Origin: Planctomycetales bacterium
GTDB lineage: Bacteria > Planctomycetota > Planctomycetia > Planctomycetales > Planctomycetaceae
Assembly (NCBI GenBank): GCA_028285345.1
Contig: JANQPT010000031.1
Span: 1-64,000, forward strand
Direction of reading: 5' to 3'
DNA: 64,000 nucleotides
Positions 35,524 through 45,161 of the stretch are shown one piece after another; position 1 is the stretch's first letter; every line of letters begins with the position of its first letter. The position numbers and the translations under genes were made by a program. The notes below the pieces were generated by a model. It was not told the DNA's origin and searched no databases. It worked only from the letters and a program-made list of their open reading frames with translations.

Positions 35524-36411
35524 ATGACTGTGCAACGAATTACACGATTACCCGATCCGCCCCATCGAATTCCTGATGCCCACAAAGGGAGTTTTGGACG
35601 AGTCTTAATCATCGCCGGCAGCCGGGGCATGAGCGGCGCCGCTGCGCTTTCCGGATTGGGTGCGTTGCGGGGAGGGGCGGGGCTGGTGTTTGTGGCGGTG
35701 CCCTCCGGAATTCTGCCGATCGTCGCCGCCGTCGAACCGTCCTATCTGACGATCCCGCTTCCCGACGACTCATCCGGCGGAATCGACGAGTCCGCATTTC
35801 CGCAACTTCAGGAGGAGGCGGCAAAGGCTGACGTCGTCGCCATTGGACCCGGTTGCGGGCAGTCAGACGGATTCGCAAGAATCGTGCAGCAACTCTATTG
35901 CGATCTCGAGAAACCGATGGTGGTTGATGCCGACGGTCTCAACGCACTCTCCGCGCTCGACCAATTGCCGCCGGCGGCCGGACCGCGGGTTCTCACGCCA
36001 CATCCCGGCGAGTTCGCGCGACTGACCGGCAGCGACGTCGAAACCGTACAGAGCAATCGGGAAGAAGCAGCGGCGGAGTTCGCGAAAGCGCACGATTGCG
36101 TGCTGCTGCTCAAAGGCGCCGGTACGGTGATCACCGACGGCATGCGGCTCGCGGTCAACGCGACCGGAAACAGCGGCATGGCCACCGGCGGCTCCGGCGA
36201 TGTGCTGACGGGGCTGATTGCCGCGTTGCTGGCACAGGGCATGGACTCGCTCGAAGCGGCGCAATTTGGCGCTCATCTGCACGGCGTGGCGGGCGATCTC
36301 GCTGCCCGGGAATTGAGCCAACCGGGCCTGATCGCTTCTGATTTGCCCCGTTTCCTCACGCAGGCCTGGAACTATCCGGTCATCACCGGTCCGCGAGACC
36401 CCGTTTCGTAG
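35524..36411 (+). CDS. nnrD: ADP/ATP-dependent NAD(P)H-hydrate dehydratase
   Basis: Repairs the hydrated, damaged form of NAD(P)H. The 295-residue protein resembles the YjeF C-terminal domain/ribokinase-like fold: KGSFGRVLIIAGSRGMSGAAAL at the N-terminus, IGPGCGQ, DADGLNAL, LTPHPGEFARL and NATGNSGMATGGSGDVLTG, containing the conserved catalytic Asp near the C-terminus. There is no N-terminal epimerase (NnrE) domain, so this is a stand-alone dehydratase. ATG at 35524; the frame opens 36 bases earlier. Overlaps slightly with nothing else and ends before a hairpin region. Confidence 0.9.
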   Translation: MTVQRITRLPDPPHRIPDAHKGSFGRVLIIAGSRGMSGAAALSGLGALRGGAGLVFVAVPSGILPIVAAVEPSYLTIPLPDDSSGGIDESAFPQLQEEAAKADVVAIGPGCGQSDGFARIVQQLYCDLEKPMVVDADGLNALSALDQLPPAAGPRVLTPHPGEFARLTGSDVETVQSNREEAAAEFAKAHDCVLLLKGAGTVITDGMRLAVNATGNSGMATGGSGDVLTGLIAALLAQGMDSLEAAQFGAHLHGVAGDLAARELSQPGLIASDLPRFLTQAWNYPVITGPRDPVS

Positions 36412-36468
36412 TGCCGGTAACAAGAATCCATTCACTCGACTTTGTAGGAAAAGTCGTTTGAGGGTGTT

Positions 36469-36494
36469 TGGGGTCGGACTTTAGTCCGCCCCCA
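36469..36494. terminator. Hairpin between convergent genes (possible terminator)
   Basis: A 12-bp stem (one mismatch) with a tt loop, core cggact/agtccg. It sits between the convergent nnrD and Ycf46-like genes together with two neighbouring hairpins (36437-36456 and ccgggg/ccccgg at 36505-36531). No clear T-run follows on either strand, so termination is only a possibility; a dispersed REP-like repeat is equally likely. Confidence 0.4.
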
Positions 36495-36601
36495 GGTTCA
36501 ATATCCGGGGGCTCGCTTTGCTCGACCCCGGCCACCCATCGTCGATTCGGAGTTTTCCGACGGAACCAAGGCTCAACTTACTCTCTCGCGGTTGTTCGAC
36601 G

Positions 36602-38086
36602 TCAATCCGCCGGCACACACCGCCGGTCGGCCCACGCTCGCAACTGATCGACGCGCTCCGCCATGAGCACCGACAGCGGCTGCGTCTGGCCGATCTCCTT
36701 GATGATGTGTTCCGTGTTCAACTCCTGATTGGCGGAGAACGCGCGGTACAGGCCGCAGACGATCGCCTGTTCAATCTCCGCCCCGCTGAATCCGTCGGCC
36801 GCCTTGCTGAGTTTCTTGAGGTCGAAATCGTCCGGATCCCGTTTGCGGCGCTGCAAGTGCACTTTGAAGATATCGCGCCGTGCTTCGGCATCGGGCAGAT
36901 CAACAAAAAAGACCTCGTCGAACCGCCCCTTACGCATCAGTTCCGGAGGCAACGCGGAAATGTCGTTGGCGGTCGCCACGATAAAGATCGGATGCCGATG
37001 GTCCTGCATCCAGGAGAGCAGGGTCCCGAACATCCGCTGCGAGAGTCCGCCGTCCGCCGAGGACGCCGCCGCCGAGGCAAACGCCTTTTCAATTTCGTCG
37101 ATCCACAACACGACCGGCGCCATCGCTTCGGCTTGCTGCAGTGCCTGCCGCAATTGGCTTTCCGTCTCGCCGACAAATTTTTGATACAGCACGCTCGGAT
37201 CCAGCCGCAGCAGCGGCATCGTCCAATCGGCGGCGATCACCTTGGCGCACAGGCTCTTGCCGCAACCTTGGACGCCCAGCATCAGAATACCGCGCGGCGT
37301 ATCCAGGCCGAATTCCCGCGCCTTGCCCGAAAACCCGCCCCGCCGTTGTTTGAGCCATGCCTTGAGCCGACGCAGACCGCCGATATCATCCGCTGCGACG
37401 TCGGCGGCAATCGGTTCCAGACATCCGGTGGAACCGAGCATAGTCCGTTTGGCCTCCACGATCCGCGGCAGGTCGTCGGCGTCGAGCATATAATCATCGT
37501 GAACCGCCATCGAGACCACGCGCTCCGCCTCGCCGAGATTCAACCCCCGCAAGCTCTGCACAAGTTGTTCCAACTGCCGTTTGCTGAGCTTCGCGGTCAC
37601 TTTTTGCAGGCTGTCGTACTTGATGTCGCGAAAGGTTGCTTTGACGCAATCGGTCAATTCCTCAACCGTCGGCCAGGGAAGATCCCAGGGAACGGAAAAA
37701 CGCCGCACCGCCGGCGGCAGCGGATCGACTCCGGTGGCAATCAACGTCGATTGGTGCCGGTCGCAGGCGGCGTGGAGATCGCGGACCATTCGCTGAATGT
37801 ACGGATCGCCGCAATGGGCTCCCAAATCGCGAAACAGATAGAGCGACTTTTCATCCGATTCGATCACATAGGAGAGCGCGGGAGGCACCTTGCCGGCGTT
37901 GACGACGGTTGCGGTCGTTCCCCGCTCCGTCCGCTGCATCCCCCCGGTGATCGACCAGTCGTAGAGGGGACGGCCCAGCTCGTCGGCCAAATCGGACACG
38001 ATCGCAGCCACCCGCTGTTCATCGGCCGACGTGACAGAGATGATCGGATTCCCCGCCCGGATCAATAAGCTCAAACGATGGGGCAT
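36602..38086 (-). CDS. Ycf46-like AAA+ ATPase
   Basis: A 494-residue ATPase. The N-terminal half (to about 230) is a regulatory domain with ITGGMQR and WDLPWPTVEELTD motifs; the C-terminal AAA domain has Walker A GVQGCGKSLCAKVIA, Walker B VVLWIDEIEKAF, sensor ATANDISALP and an arginine finger in RKGRFDEVFF. The combination matches the Ycf46 family, known from cyanobacteria and plastids and implicated in photosynthetic or carbon-related regulation there; its role in planctomycetes is unknown. ATG at 38086 (MPHRLS) chosen over 38146. Cytoplasmic. Confidence 0.83.
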   Translation of the reverse strand: MPHRLSLLIRAGNPIISVTSADEQRVAAIVSDLADELGRPLYDWSITGGMQRTERGTTATVVNAGKVPPALSYVIESDEKSLYLFRDLGAHCGDPYIQRMVRDLHAACDRHQSTLIATGVDPLPPAVRRFSVPWDLPWPTVEELTDCVKATFRDIKYDSLQKVTAKLSKRQLEQLVQSLRGLNLGEAERVVSMAVHDDYMLDADDLPRIVEAKRTMLGSTGCLEPIAADVAADDIGGLRRLKAWLKQRRGGFSGKAREFGLDTPRGILMLGVQGCGKSLCAKVIAADWTMPLLRLDPSVLYQKFVGETESQLRQALQQAEAMAPVVLWIDEIEKAFASAAASSADGGLSQRMFGTLLSWMQDHRHPIFIVATANDISALPPELMRKGRFDEVFFVDLPDAEARRDIFKVHLQRRKRDPDDFDLKKLSKAADGFSGAEIEQAIVCGLYRAFSANQELNTEHIIKEIGQTQPLSVLMAERVDQLRAWADRRCVPAD

Positions 38087-38545
38087 AGCGCAACCTCCGG
38101 GTGATTTGTGGGCAAGAATTGCGGCGCTGATCGCACACGACCGCAAGCGGTCGGCTTGGGAGTCATCCCCATCCGTGTTTCATCCTTGTGAATCTGTGGC
38201 CAACGACCGTGCCCTGAGCATAAAACTCCCGCTCCACGAACAGCAAGTCACCGGCACGATTTTGGGTGCGGCACTTCCCCGCATCTTCGAATCGCGTCCG
38301 GACGCAACCTCCTGCACACCAAACGCTAGCGCCGCCGCTACGGATCACGTAGTGGAGTCGATTTCACGGGCCGACCATCTGCAGGTGATCGGGTGGAGCG
38401 GAGCGGGGGAATTCGGTATCCTGGGTCCAGCTCGAACCGGTAGGCGGCTCACCTGCTACGTGCAAGCGAACTTCCTGAATCGCCCATGCCCACTGCGCTC
38501 TCGCCGCTGTCGTAAAGCGCTTCAAACTGCCAGAAGGTCGATTTC
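38087..38545. other. Intergenic region, 459 bases
   Basis: Between divergent genes and expected to hold promoters. It contains copy 2 of a 22-bp repeat (38138-38159). I see no gene. Confidence 0.5.
38138..38159. repeat. 22-bp repeat with a palindromic core, copy 2
   Basis: Exact reverse complement of 33143-33164. The core cgaccgcaagcggtcg is self-complementary. Confidence 0.6.
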
Positions 38546-39574
38546 ATGAGTGATCGCATCAAACTGTCGGTTGACTCCAAGTATCCCATGCTTCCGCGCA
38601 GGGGATACGATTCTGTCCAGCTTCTTGGTGTGGGCCCGAACGAGGCCGTCGTCTACGGCCGGGACCACGATTCGGCCATCTACCGCCTAGTCCATCTGCA
38701 TGACGGGATTGCCGAACAGCACAAACTCCAACTCGACCCCGCTGATCTTATAGACGGTCCATTTGGTAAGGAGAAGCCGGTCCTCATCACGGTGGGCGGC
38801 CAACTCGTACTGCTTCTGAATTTGCGGTTACTCTTTCTCATCGATCCAACTCTCGCGGTGACGGGACAACTCGAAGTGGAAAAGGACATTCCCGAATTGC
38901 AGAATCTGCCTTACGAGATCACATGTCCATATCCCGACAGGAACACAGGAATGTCCGACACGTCAGTCATTCCTCTTCTGTTTGTCGGCACCTGGGACGG
39001 TCCAGGGCAGGACTTATCTGCGGTCTATGCGATGGCAATGCTCGATGTCGACGTGGAGGGCAAACATGCCCGGTGGGTGCCCTGCGGCGGTGAGCACATA
39101 TTCCAGTTCGACAGCGAGAGTTTTCCGGAAACGCACCTCGGTGACTCGAAACCAGTCCTTCATCATGCGGCTCTTCGCAAGGGCAAACTGCACGTTTACA
39201 CACTTGGAAACTCGCCCCGTTACGTCAAGTGGGGGATGCCATATTTCGGGATTGCGACATACGATCAAGAACGTAAACTTCTAGGGTGCCCCTATCTCGA
39301 GGTCCCGTCACCTGAAGACCCAAAGAAGAGGGGGCGGTATGGTCAATTCTCATCGTCGCTGCAGTACTGCATCATTACGCCGGTATTCCGAACGTCCGAC
39401 CCATGGAAACGAAAACAACGGCTGTTCAATCTCGACACAAATGAACTGATCAAAGTCGGTCTGCCCCGGGGATATTCCAAGCACGATGTTGTTGATCATG
39501 CCCATGGAACGTACTGGCTGATGTCGACTGACATTTTTAACGAGATTCATATTGCTTCATGTTCCGCGCAATAG
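38546..39574 (+). CDS. Hypothetical beta-rich protein
   Basis: A 342-residue cytoplasmic protein of no recognised family. Repeating strand-like segments (VLITVGGQLVLLLNLRLLFLID, LLFVGTWDG, YFGIATYDQE) suggest a beta-propeller or beta-sandwich; there is no signal peptide or membrane helix. The ATG is preceded by GAAGG about 8 bases upstream. No close neighbour on the same strand. Confidence 0.6.
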   Translation: MSDRIKLSVDSKYPMLPRRGYDSVQLLGVGPNEAVVYGRDHDSAIYRLVHLHDGIAEQHKLQLDPADLIDGPFGKEKPVLITVGGQLVLLLNLRLLFLIDPTLAVTGQLEVEKDIPELQNLPYEITCPYPDRNTGMSDTSVIPLLFVGTWDGPGQDLSAVYAMAMLDVDVEGKHARWVPCGGEHIFQFDSESFPETHLGDSKPVLHHAALRKGKLHVYTLGNSPRYVKWGMPYFGIATYDQERKLLGCPYLEVPSPEDPKKRGRYGQFSSSLQYCIITPVFRTSDPWKRKQRLFNLDTNELIKVGLPRGYSKHDVVDHAHGTYWLMSTDIFNEIHIASCSAQ

Positions 39575-39616
39575 TGCCGTGCGGAAATGAAGCACTTCCG
39601 TTCCACCCACAGCGGG

Positions 39617-40299
39617 TCAATTCAGCAATTCCGTCGCCTGTTCGCCGGCGACAACTTGGCCGATTACGTAGCTGCCGACCTGTTGTGATTGGAGCGTGTG
39701 TTGAATCTGCTCTGCAGCGTCTGCCGGAGATATCACGACGTACCCGATCCCCATGTTGAACACCTTAAACATCTCTGCGCGGTCGATTTGGCCGAATTAC
39801 TGCGGCCAAGTAAACTCTGCCTGAGGTTGCCAGGAGGCGCGATCGATCAACGCACGACTGCCTTGGGGCAAAGTCCGCGTCACGTTTTCCTCCAATCCCC
39901 CTCCGGTATTGTGTGCCATCCCGTCAACGTCGGCGCCAGATTGCGTCACGGCGGAAATCGCCGAGACAAAGAACAAGGGTTCCGCACCCAGGCACAGACA
40001 ATCGTTGACGCACATCGCCACCAGGTCGATGCCGATCGTATCATAGCGTCCGATGGCAATGGCGACTTTGATCTTGGTACCGACGCCGTCCGTTCCGGAA
40101 ATGAGCACCGGGTCGCTGTAGGAAGAGCCATCGCTATTGAGGCGAAACACCCCCCAAATCCTCCCGGCAGATCGAGTACGCGCACGTCTCCCGTCCGCTG
40201 GATCAACTGCGGCAGACGCCCCATCATCTGTTGATACAACTCAAGATCGACACCGGCATCCTTGTAAATCGCGGGCAGCTCTACTGTGGTACGACACAC
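39617..40299 (-). pseudogene. purM: purM remnant (phosphoribosylformylglycinamidine cyclo-ligase)
   Basis: Clear but broken similarity to PurM (purine synthesis, AIR formation). Kept are [20 protein letters not shown], then after a one-base frameshift in a ggggggtg run (about 40147-40154) [14 protein letters not shown] and [23 protein letters not shown]. About 150 central residues are missing, the frame resumes at MAHNTGGGL, an in-frame TAA follows TWPQ, and the C-terminus MFKVFNMGIGYVVI continues to TGA at 39617. Frameshift, deletion and nonsense codon together rule out function. It lies next to a tRNA gene. Confidence 0.87.
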
Positions 40300-40405
40300 C
40301 AATTTTTCAGACTTTACGACGCGACCGCGAACCGATAGACTCCCCATGTGCTCATAAGAGTGGAGAGTCTGCGAAGATCCTTCTCTCCAATCCGAGCGCC
40401 CCGAC

Positions 40406-40478
<73 letters not shown>

Positions 40479-40647
40479 CTTTCTTTTCACGGAGCGATTC
40501 CGGATTTCCGGTCTGGTGGTCGTTTTGAGTCCCCTGCAGGTCGATTCATAGGTGATCGAGTTGGCCTGCGACGACAGCAAGAGCGGGGCCGGCGATCGCT
40601 TATTATGAGATCGACCGGGTTTCACCGTGCGCGCCGGTCCGCGGAGG

Positions 40648-41985
40648 TTAGCGCAGGTCGATCACAAGGCTGCGCTGGTCTTTGTGAATCCTCAGCCGAC
40701 AATCGGGCAGAGCCTGTTTGAGCGACTTCATGCCCTGCGCTGTCACGTTGGTTTTCAAGACTCCAAAACGGCGCAGCTGAGTCATTCGCTCAAGGTGCAC
40801 CAGATCGGCGTCTGAGATGTCGGCCTGCTCAATGTAGAGTTGCCTGAGTTCGTCGAGTTTCGACAAATGCTCCAGTCCACGACCGGTCAGCTTGGATGAT
40901 CCAATGTTAAGCCGTCTAAGCGGAGCCGCTCTGACAATTTGCTTGACGCCCTGGTCGCTGATGGTTGTGCCGAGGAGGTCTAAGGTTCGCAGCCCGGGCA
41001 TGTAAGTGAGCTGAGCAATGTGCTCATCGCCGACGCCGGTATGGTTGAGATTCAGACTCGTCAATTCGGTCATCTTCCTCAGATGACTCAATCCCTGTTC
41101 GCCAATCTGTACTCTCTCAAGGCTGAGATGATCGAGGTAAAACGAATCGGCAAGGAGTCGAAAAGCATCGGCTGAGAGATTCGTTCCAGCCAGATCAAGG
41201 TTGCTCAACTCCCGCAACTGCGCAAGATGGGTGAGACCGGATCCCGTAATCTTTGTGTTCGATAAATCAAGGCGGGCCAACTTCTCGAGTGCGGATAGTT
41301 CTGCGAGTCCCGCATCAGTCAGGTTTGTACCGCTGAGAGTCAAACTTTCCAGCGGCAATTGCCGCAAGTGCTTCATCCCGCCGTCTGTGATGGCTGTCCC
41401 ACTTAGTGACAAGTAATTGAGGCCGGATAGATTTCGGAGCACGTCGTCTGTGACTGGTGTTCGATCAAGCCCAAGAGAAACGAGCGGCATCCGACTGGTG
41501 ATTTCCTTGACACCCGCATCTCCGATTGATGTTCCATTCAGCGACAAACGCTGAAGTGACTGAAGCTGCAACAGGCGGGGCACTGATGCGTCTGTGATTT
41601 GCTTCCCGGAGATCGCCAACGACTTTAGACGGGTCATTTCGGCGATCTGTGTGACGTGCGCATCGGTCAACTCACAATCATTCAGCGACAGACTTTGCAG
41701 TTTGGGCAACCGCCTGATCTCCACCATGCTCGATGCCGGGATTTTGGCCCGAATGATCGTCAGCCGCCGCACATCCGGCAGGTGTCCCAAAAGCGGCAAC
41801 GCCTCGGCCGCTCGTGCATACTCGTCGAAGGATACCGACGAATTGTGCCGGCTCGATCGTATGCGGCCTCCCAGTTTGCGGATCTGTGCGGAGGCATCCC
41901 TGGCGGTGATCGTCTCTTGGGCGGTCAGCGACACCGGAGCGAATACCAGGAGCAGGACGAAACCGCAAATTCGACGCGCTGTCAT
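40648..41985 (-). CDS. Secreted leucine-rich repeat protein
   Basis: A 445-residue exported protein with a signal peptide (residues 4-21, cleavage near LTAQ). From about residue 60 to 430 there are over a dozen leucine-rich repeats of about 23-24 residues with steps such as SLSLNDCELTDAHV, LSGTAITDGGM and LDLSNTKITGSGL, the cysteine-containing/bacterial LRR style ending in T-D-A-G-L. LRR proteins usually mediate protein binding; no target is evident. ATG at 41985 is at the signal peptide; a longer frame to 42045 is not supported. Confidence 0.87.
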   Translation of the reverse strand: MTARRICGFVLLLVFAPVSLTAQETITARDASAQIRKLGGRIRSSRHNSSVSFDEYARAAEALPLLGHLPDVRRLTIIRAKIPASSMVEIRRLPKLQSLSLNDCELTDAHVTQIAEMTRLKSLAISGKQITDASVPRLLQLQSLQRLSLNGTSIGDAGVKEITSRMPLVSLGLDRTPVTDDVLRNLSGLNYLSLSGTAITDGGMKHLRQLPLESLTLSGTNLTDAGLAELSALEKLARLDLSNTKITGSGLTHLAQLRELSNLDLAGTNLSADAFRLLADSFYLDHLSLERVQIGEQGLSHLRKMTELTSLNLNHTGVGDEHIAQLTYMPGLRTLDLLGTTISDQGVKQIVRAAPLRRLNIGSSKLTGRGLEHLSKLDELRQLYIEQADISDADLVHLERMTQLRRFGVLKTNVTAQGMKSLKQALPDCRLRIHKDQRSLVIDLR

Positions 41986-42239
41986 GACGTCCGCTCCGAT
42001 CAACTTGTCTCGATGATTTGTGTTGGCAGTGTCGTGTGCCCGCACGTCCCTACGGACTTTGAGCGTGCTACTTGTAATACGGTTGACGCTTACCCATTGT
42101 AGCAGTTGCTAGGCAAATCCGGCATTTCCCCGGCGAAGCCAGCGCGATGGGCCACGCCGGCTGGGGGCCGATTTGATTGGAGGTGACTTGTTCTCCTCTG
42201 GACGATGAATTCCTTACAAAAAAGTGTCAGCGTCGGGAA

Positions 42240-43583
42240 TCATTCCTCGTCGGCACGTGCAAACGGGCGGTCGGGATTGACCAGCAGCCAACTCAGGGCC
42301 GCGCAGACGTAAAACCCCACGTGAATCAGTATCACCACGTCCCAGTTGCCGTCGTGCTTGCGAATCCAGTCGATGAGGATCCCCAGCCCGTTGGGCACGG
42401 TAAAACCGCTCACGGAGCCGACCATATTCATCAGACCCATCGTGACGGCCGTGTGCGGGCCGGCGATGTCCATTGTGGCCGCCCAGGCGCTGGGGCTGGC
42501 CAGACCCGACAGAAACGCCCCCGTCGCGAGCAGCGCTACGAATTGCGGCGGAGAGTTGGCAAACGTCGAAGCATAGGTCGACGCCGCGCACAGGCTCAAG
42601 GCCACAACTGCCAGCCCGGTCCGGCTCAGTTTGCGGCTGCCGGTGCGGCGGAACACGAAATCCAAGATCAGCCCGCCCGACATTGTCCCCAAGATCACGC
42701 CCACCAGCGGCCAGACGGTGTACGTAGCCGCCTCTTTCACCGAAAGCTCAAACGAGTACTCCAAATAGGCAGGCAGCCAGGTGACAAACAGCAAATAGCC
42801 CGCGGCACGAAAATAGGATTGAATGCAGATCCCCCACAGCGGCAGATTCCGGACCATCCTGCCCGTCAATGACCTCCCCTCGTCAGGCGGTTCGGCCGGT
42901 ACGTCGTTGTCGATTTCACGTACGTCGTGCTGGGGCGTTCCCCGAATCAGTGCCAGTTCGGCGTCATTGACCCACGGATGCCGACGGGGGTTCGTTCGAA
43001 AATACCAGTAGAACGCCGCCGCCCAGACGACCCCGACGGCTGCATATGCCTGAAAGATATGCCGCCAGCTGAGTTTGTATTCCCCGAGCAATTCACCGGT
43101 CAGTTTCATAGTGATCACTCCGCCCAGCGACATGGCGGCCGTGATACATGCGCTGGCAAACCCCCGGCGCGACGCGGGGATCCAGCTTTTCACGACGGCC
43201 GCCAGATTGGGGACCATACCCGCTTGGGCCAAGCCGAAGGTGAAGCGGGACGTCCACAGTGGAAGAAACGACCGTGTCAGCGACGTCCAGACCGTAAGCG
43301 CTGACCAGAGCACGCTCAACGCCGCCAAAGTTTTCCGCGTGCCGATCCAATTGCCGATCCAGCCGCCGGGAACCTGGCAGACGAAATAACCCAAGCCCCA
43401 AGCGGCGATCACTTGGCCCATTTGAGCGTCATTGAGATTGAGATCGCGGCCGATCGTCGTGTTGGCGACCGAAAGGCAATATCGAGTCAAATAGGCGCTG
43501 CCCGCCGCGGCGGAGATCAACACCAGCACGCCGTACCGTACGACTGTCGGGGAAGATTTCTCCGCATCCGAATGAAGAGCCAT
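42240..43583 (-). CDS. MFS transporter (ACS/hexuronate-type)
   Basis: A 447-residue inner-membrane transporter with about 12 helices. The first loop contains LTRYCLSVANTTI and the helix-2/3 region QVPGGWIGNWIGTRKTL, matching the G-x3-D-R-x-G-R-type MFS motif in degenerate form, as in the anion:cation (ACS, hexuronate) group. Substrate cannot be assigned; an acidic sugar or organic anion is plausible from family. ATG at 43583 is favoured over 43631. It is separated from the CxxCH gene by 140 bases on the same strand. Confidence 0.82.
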   Translation of the reverse strand: MALHSDAEKSSPTVVRYGVLVLISAAAGSAYLTRYCLSVANTTIGRDLNLNDAQMGQVIAAWGLGYFVCQVPGGWIGNWIGTRKTLAALSVLWSALTVWTSLTRSFLPLWTSRFTFGLAQAGMVPNLAAVVKSWIPASRRGFASACITAAMSLGGVITMKLTGELLGEYKLSWRHIFQAYAAVGVVWAAAFYWYFRTNPRRHPWVNDAELALIRGTPQHDVREIDNDVPAEPPDEGRSLTGRMVRNLPLWGICIQSYFRAAGYLLFVTWLPAYLEYSFELSVKEAATYTVWPLVGVILGTMSGGLILDFVFRRTGSRKLSRTGLAVVALSLCAASTYASTFANSPPQFVALLATGAFLSGLASPSAWAATMDIAGPHTAVTMGLMNMVGSVSGFTVPNGLGILIDWIRKHDGNWDVVILIHVGFYVCAALSWLLVNPDRPFARADEE

Positions 43584-43723
43584 CGCACTGTCCTGTGTCG
43601 GGACTTCGTCACTGCAATGAAAGTCTAACAAAAGCAGTGCGACGATGCGTGTTTGCTCTGCGAATGCCTCGCGGGGAATGAGCGTGCCTGATTATTGCGG
43701 CAGACCCCCTGAGAAACGGACCA

Positions 43724-45061
43724 TCATTCCGACGCAGCCTTGTCTTGCCAATAGTCGGGAAGGTCGCGTTTGGTGTCCCTGAGAATCTCCAGGATTACAC
43801 TCCGGCTTTCCTGATTGAGATGCCGGAAATCTTCGCTGTTGTCTTGCCCGCTGAGTACTTCCCACAAGCGGCGATACAGCGGCGATTTGATCTCACCAGG
43901 AAGTTGGTCGAACGCCTCGCTATAGATCAAATAACTGCACTGGTATTGAAAGAGCCCGTTTTTGAGGTCGAAATCGCGCAGCGAGCGGCCGTGTCGATCT
44001 CGCGGTCCTTGCTGTGAGAACTCCTGCGAAAACTTGTTTGTCCCCTTCACCGGCTGCTCGAGACCCGCCATGTTTGAAAACAGCAAATATCGCAACAGCC
44101 GCTCGACCGCCTTGCGAATCCGCCGTTCGGTGCTGGGGCTGCGGTAGTCGGCGTCACGCTCTAGGGCGCGATTCATGATGCCGTTGCTGTGCAGCGCTTG
44201 GCGGCACTGAAAACCGGCCGCCGCGATGTGGTTGTGCATCTGAGCCTGGTGAGCCATGACCATCATCGCCACGATGTCGCTGTGCGGGGACAGGTAGGGC
44301 TTCGTGTCGAACAATGAATCTAATTTTTTCACATTGGCGCCGGCGTCGCGATTGATGTCTTGCGGCTTCTCGCGATCGATTACCAGTACATTTCCCATAT
44401 GCCGCTGTTTGCCATGCTGCCCCGTCACATACCAGCCGCCCCAGCGTTCTTCCAGAGGGCTGGTGTGGTCGGTATTGAACGACCCGGCACTGAAGACCGG
44501 CCGCCCGTCGTAGGCCGTATACAACGAGCGAACGACGTGACCCGGAACGTCTTGTGTACGTCGCGACGAATGGCACTGCAGGCAACGATGTGTCTCCCGG
44601 CGGAATTGCGGTTGTTGCGACTCCTTTTGTTCCAGCGAGTAGAACACCGCACCGAGCCGCGGATCCGCTACTGACACCTCAAGCACATCGCCCCCTTGCA
44701 CCCACCCGACATAAACGTCGTCGTTAAAGTAGATCGCACGCGGCGAACGGGGCTCGATATGGCGAATCTGCAGGCTCGTCTTGGAAAACACGAGCATCTG
44801 CGAGGAGATGGGCACGTTCAACTGTTTCAGCACCGACTTCAAATATCCGTGCTGGTCGTCGTAAACGAGCTGCGATTTGCGTTCATCGAGTCGCGTCTGC
44901 AGCTTGGAAACCGAGTTCTGTGGTTCGGTCTTGCTGTAAAGAATCGGCGCGGATTCATATTCGTCGCGGGCCACGACATTATCGCAAAGGAGACATAGCA
45001 CAACCGCCGGCAGCACGGCGAAGAATCGTAACAGAGATCGTCGTTGGATTGCGATTTGCAT
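43724..45061 (-). CDS. Secreted cytochrome c-like protein with one CxxCH
   Basis: A 445-residue exported protein with a signal peptide (RRSLLRFFAVLPAVVLCLLC). One heme motif, HRCLQCHSSRRT, is near residue 160, followed by a beta-rich part (WGGWYVTGQHGKQRHMGNV) and a helical C-terminus; several conserved His residues (HSDIVAMMVMAHQAQMHNHI) could supply a second heme ligand. It is likely periplasmic. Family unknown to me; similar single-heme proteins are frequent in planctomycetes. ATG at 45061 marks the signal peptide; a longer frame to 45112 is less likely. Confidence 0.72.
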   Translation of the reverse strand: MQIAIQRRSLLRFFAVLPAVVLCLLCDNVVARDEYESAPILYSKTEPQNSVSKLQTRLDERKSQLVYDDQHGYLKSVLKQLNVPISSQMLVFSKTSLQIRHIEPRSPRAIYFNDDVYVGWVQGGDVLEVSVADPRLGAVFYSLEQKESQQPQFRRETHRCLQCHSSRRTQDVPGHVVRSLYTAYDGRPVFSAGSFNTDHTSPLEERWGGWYVTGQHGKQRHMGNVLVIDREKPQDINRDAGANVKKLDSLFDTKPYLSPHSDIVAMMVMAHQAQMHNHIAAAGFQCRQALHSNGIMNRALERDADYRSPSTERRIRKAVERLLRYLLFSNMAGLEQPVKGTNKFSQEFSQQGPRDRHGRSLRDFDLKNGLFQYQCSYLIYSEAFDQLPGEIKSPLYRRLWEVLSGQDNSEDFRHLNQESRSVILEILRDTKRDLPDYWQDKAASE

Positions 45062-45161
45062 TGAGATTCCGACCTGTTCAATTCGTATATTCAGACATGT
45101 ATATCCTAACATGTCGGGCGACTCCGTTGCTATGCCGTCGAAGTAGCACGGGAACAGTACG

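Noticed and set aside
36518-38068. A 516-residue open frame on the plus strand opposite the Ycf46-like ATPase.
   Set aside because: It is antisense to a gene with complete AAA motifs, has a His/Arg/Gln-rich composition typical of complementary-strand frames in G+C-rich DNA, and shows no family features.
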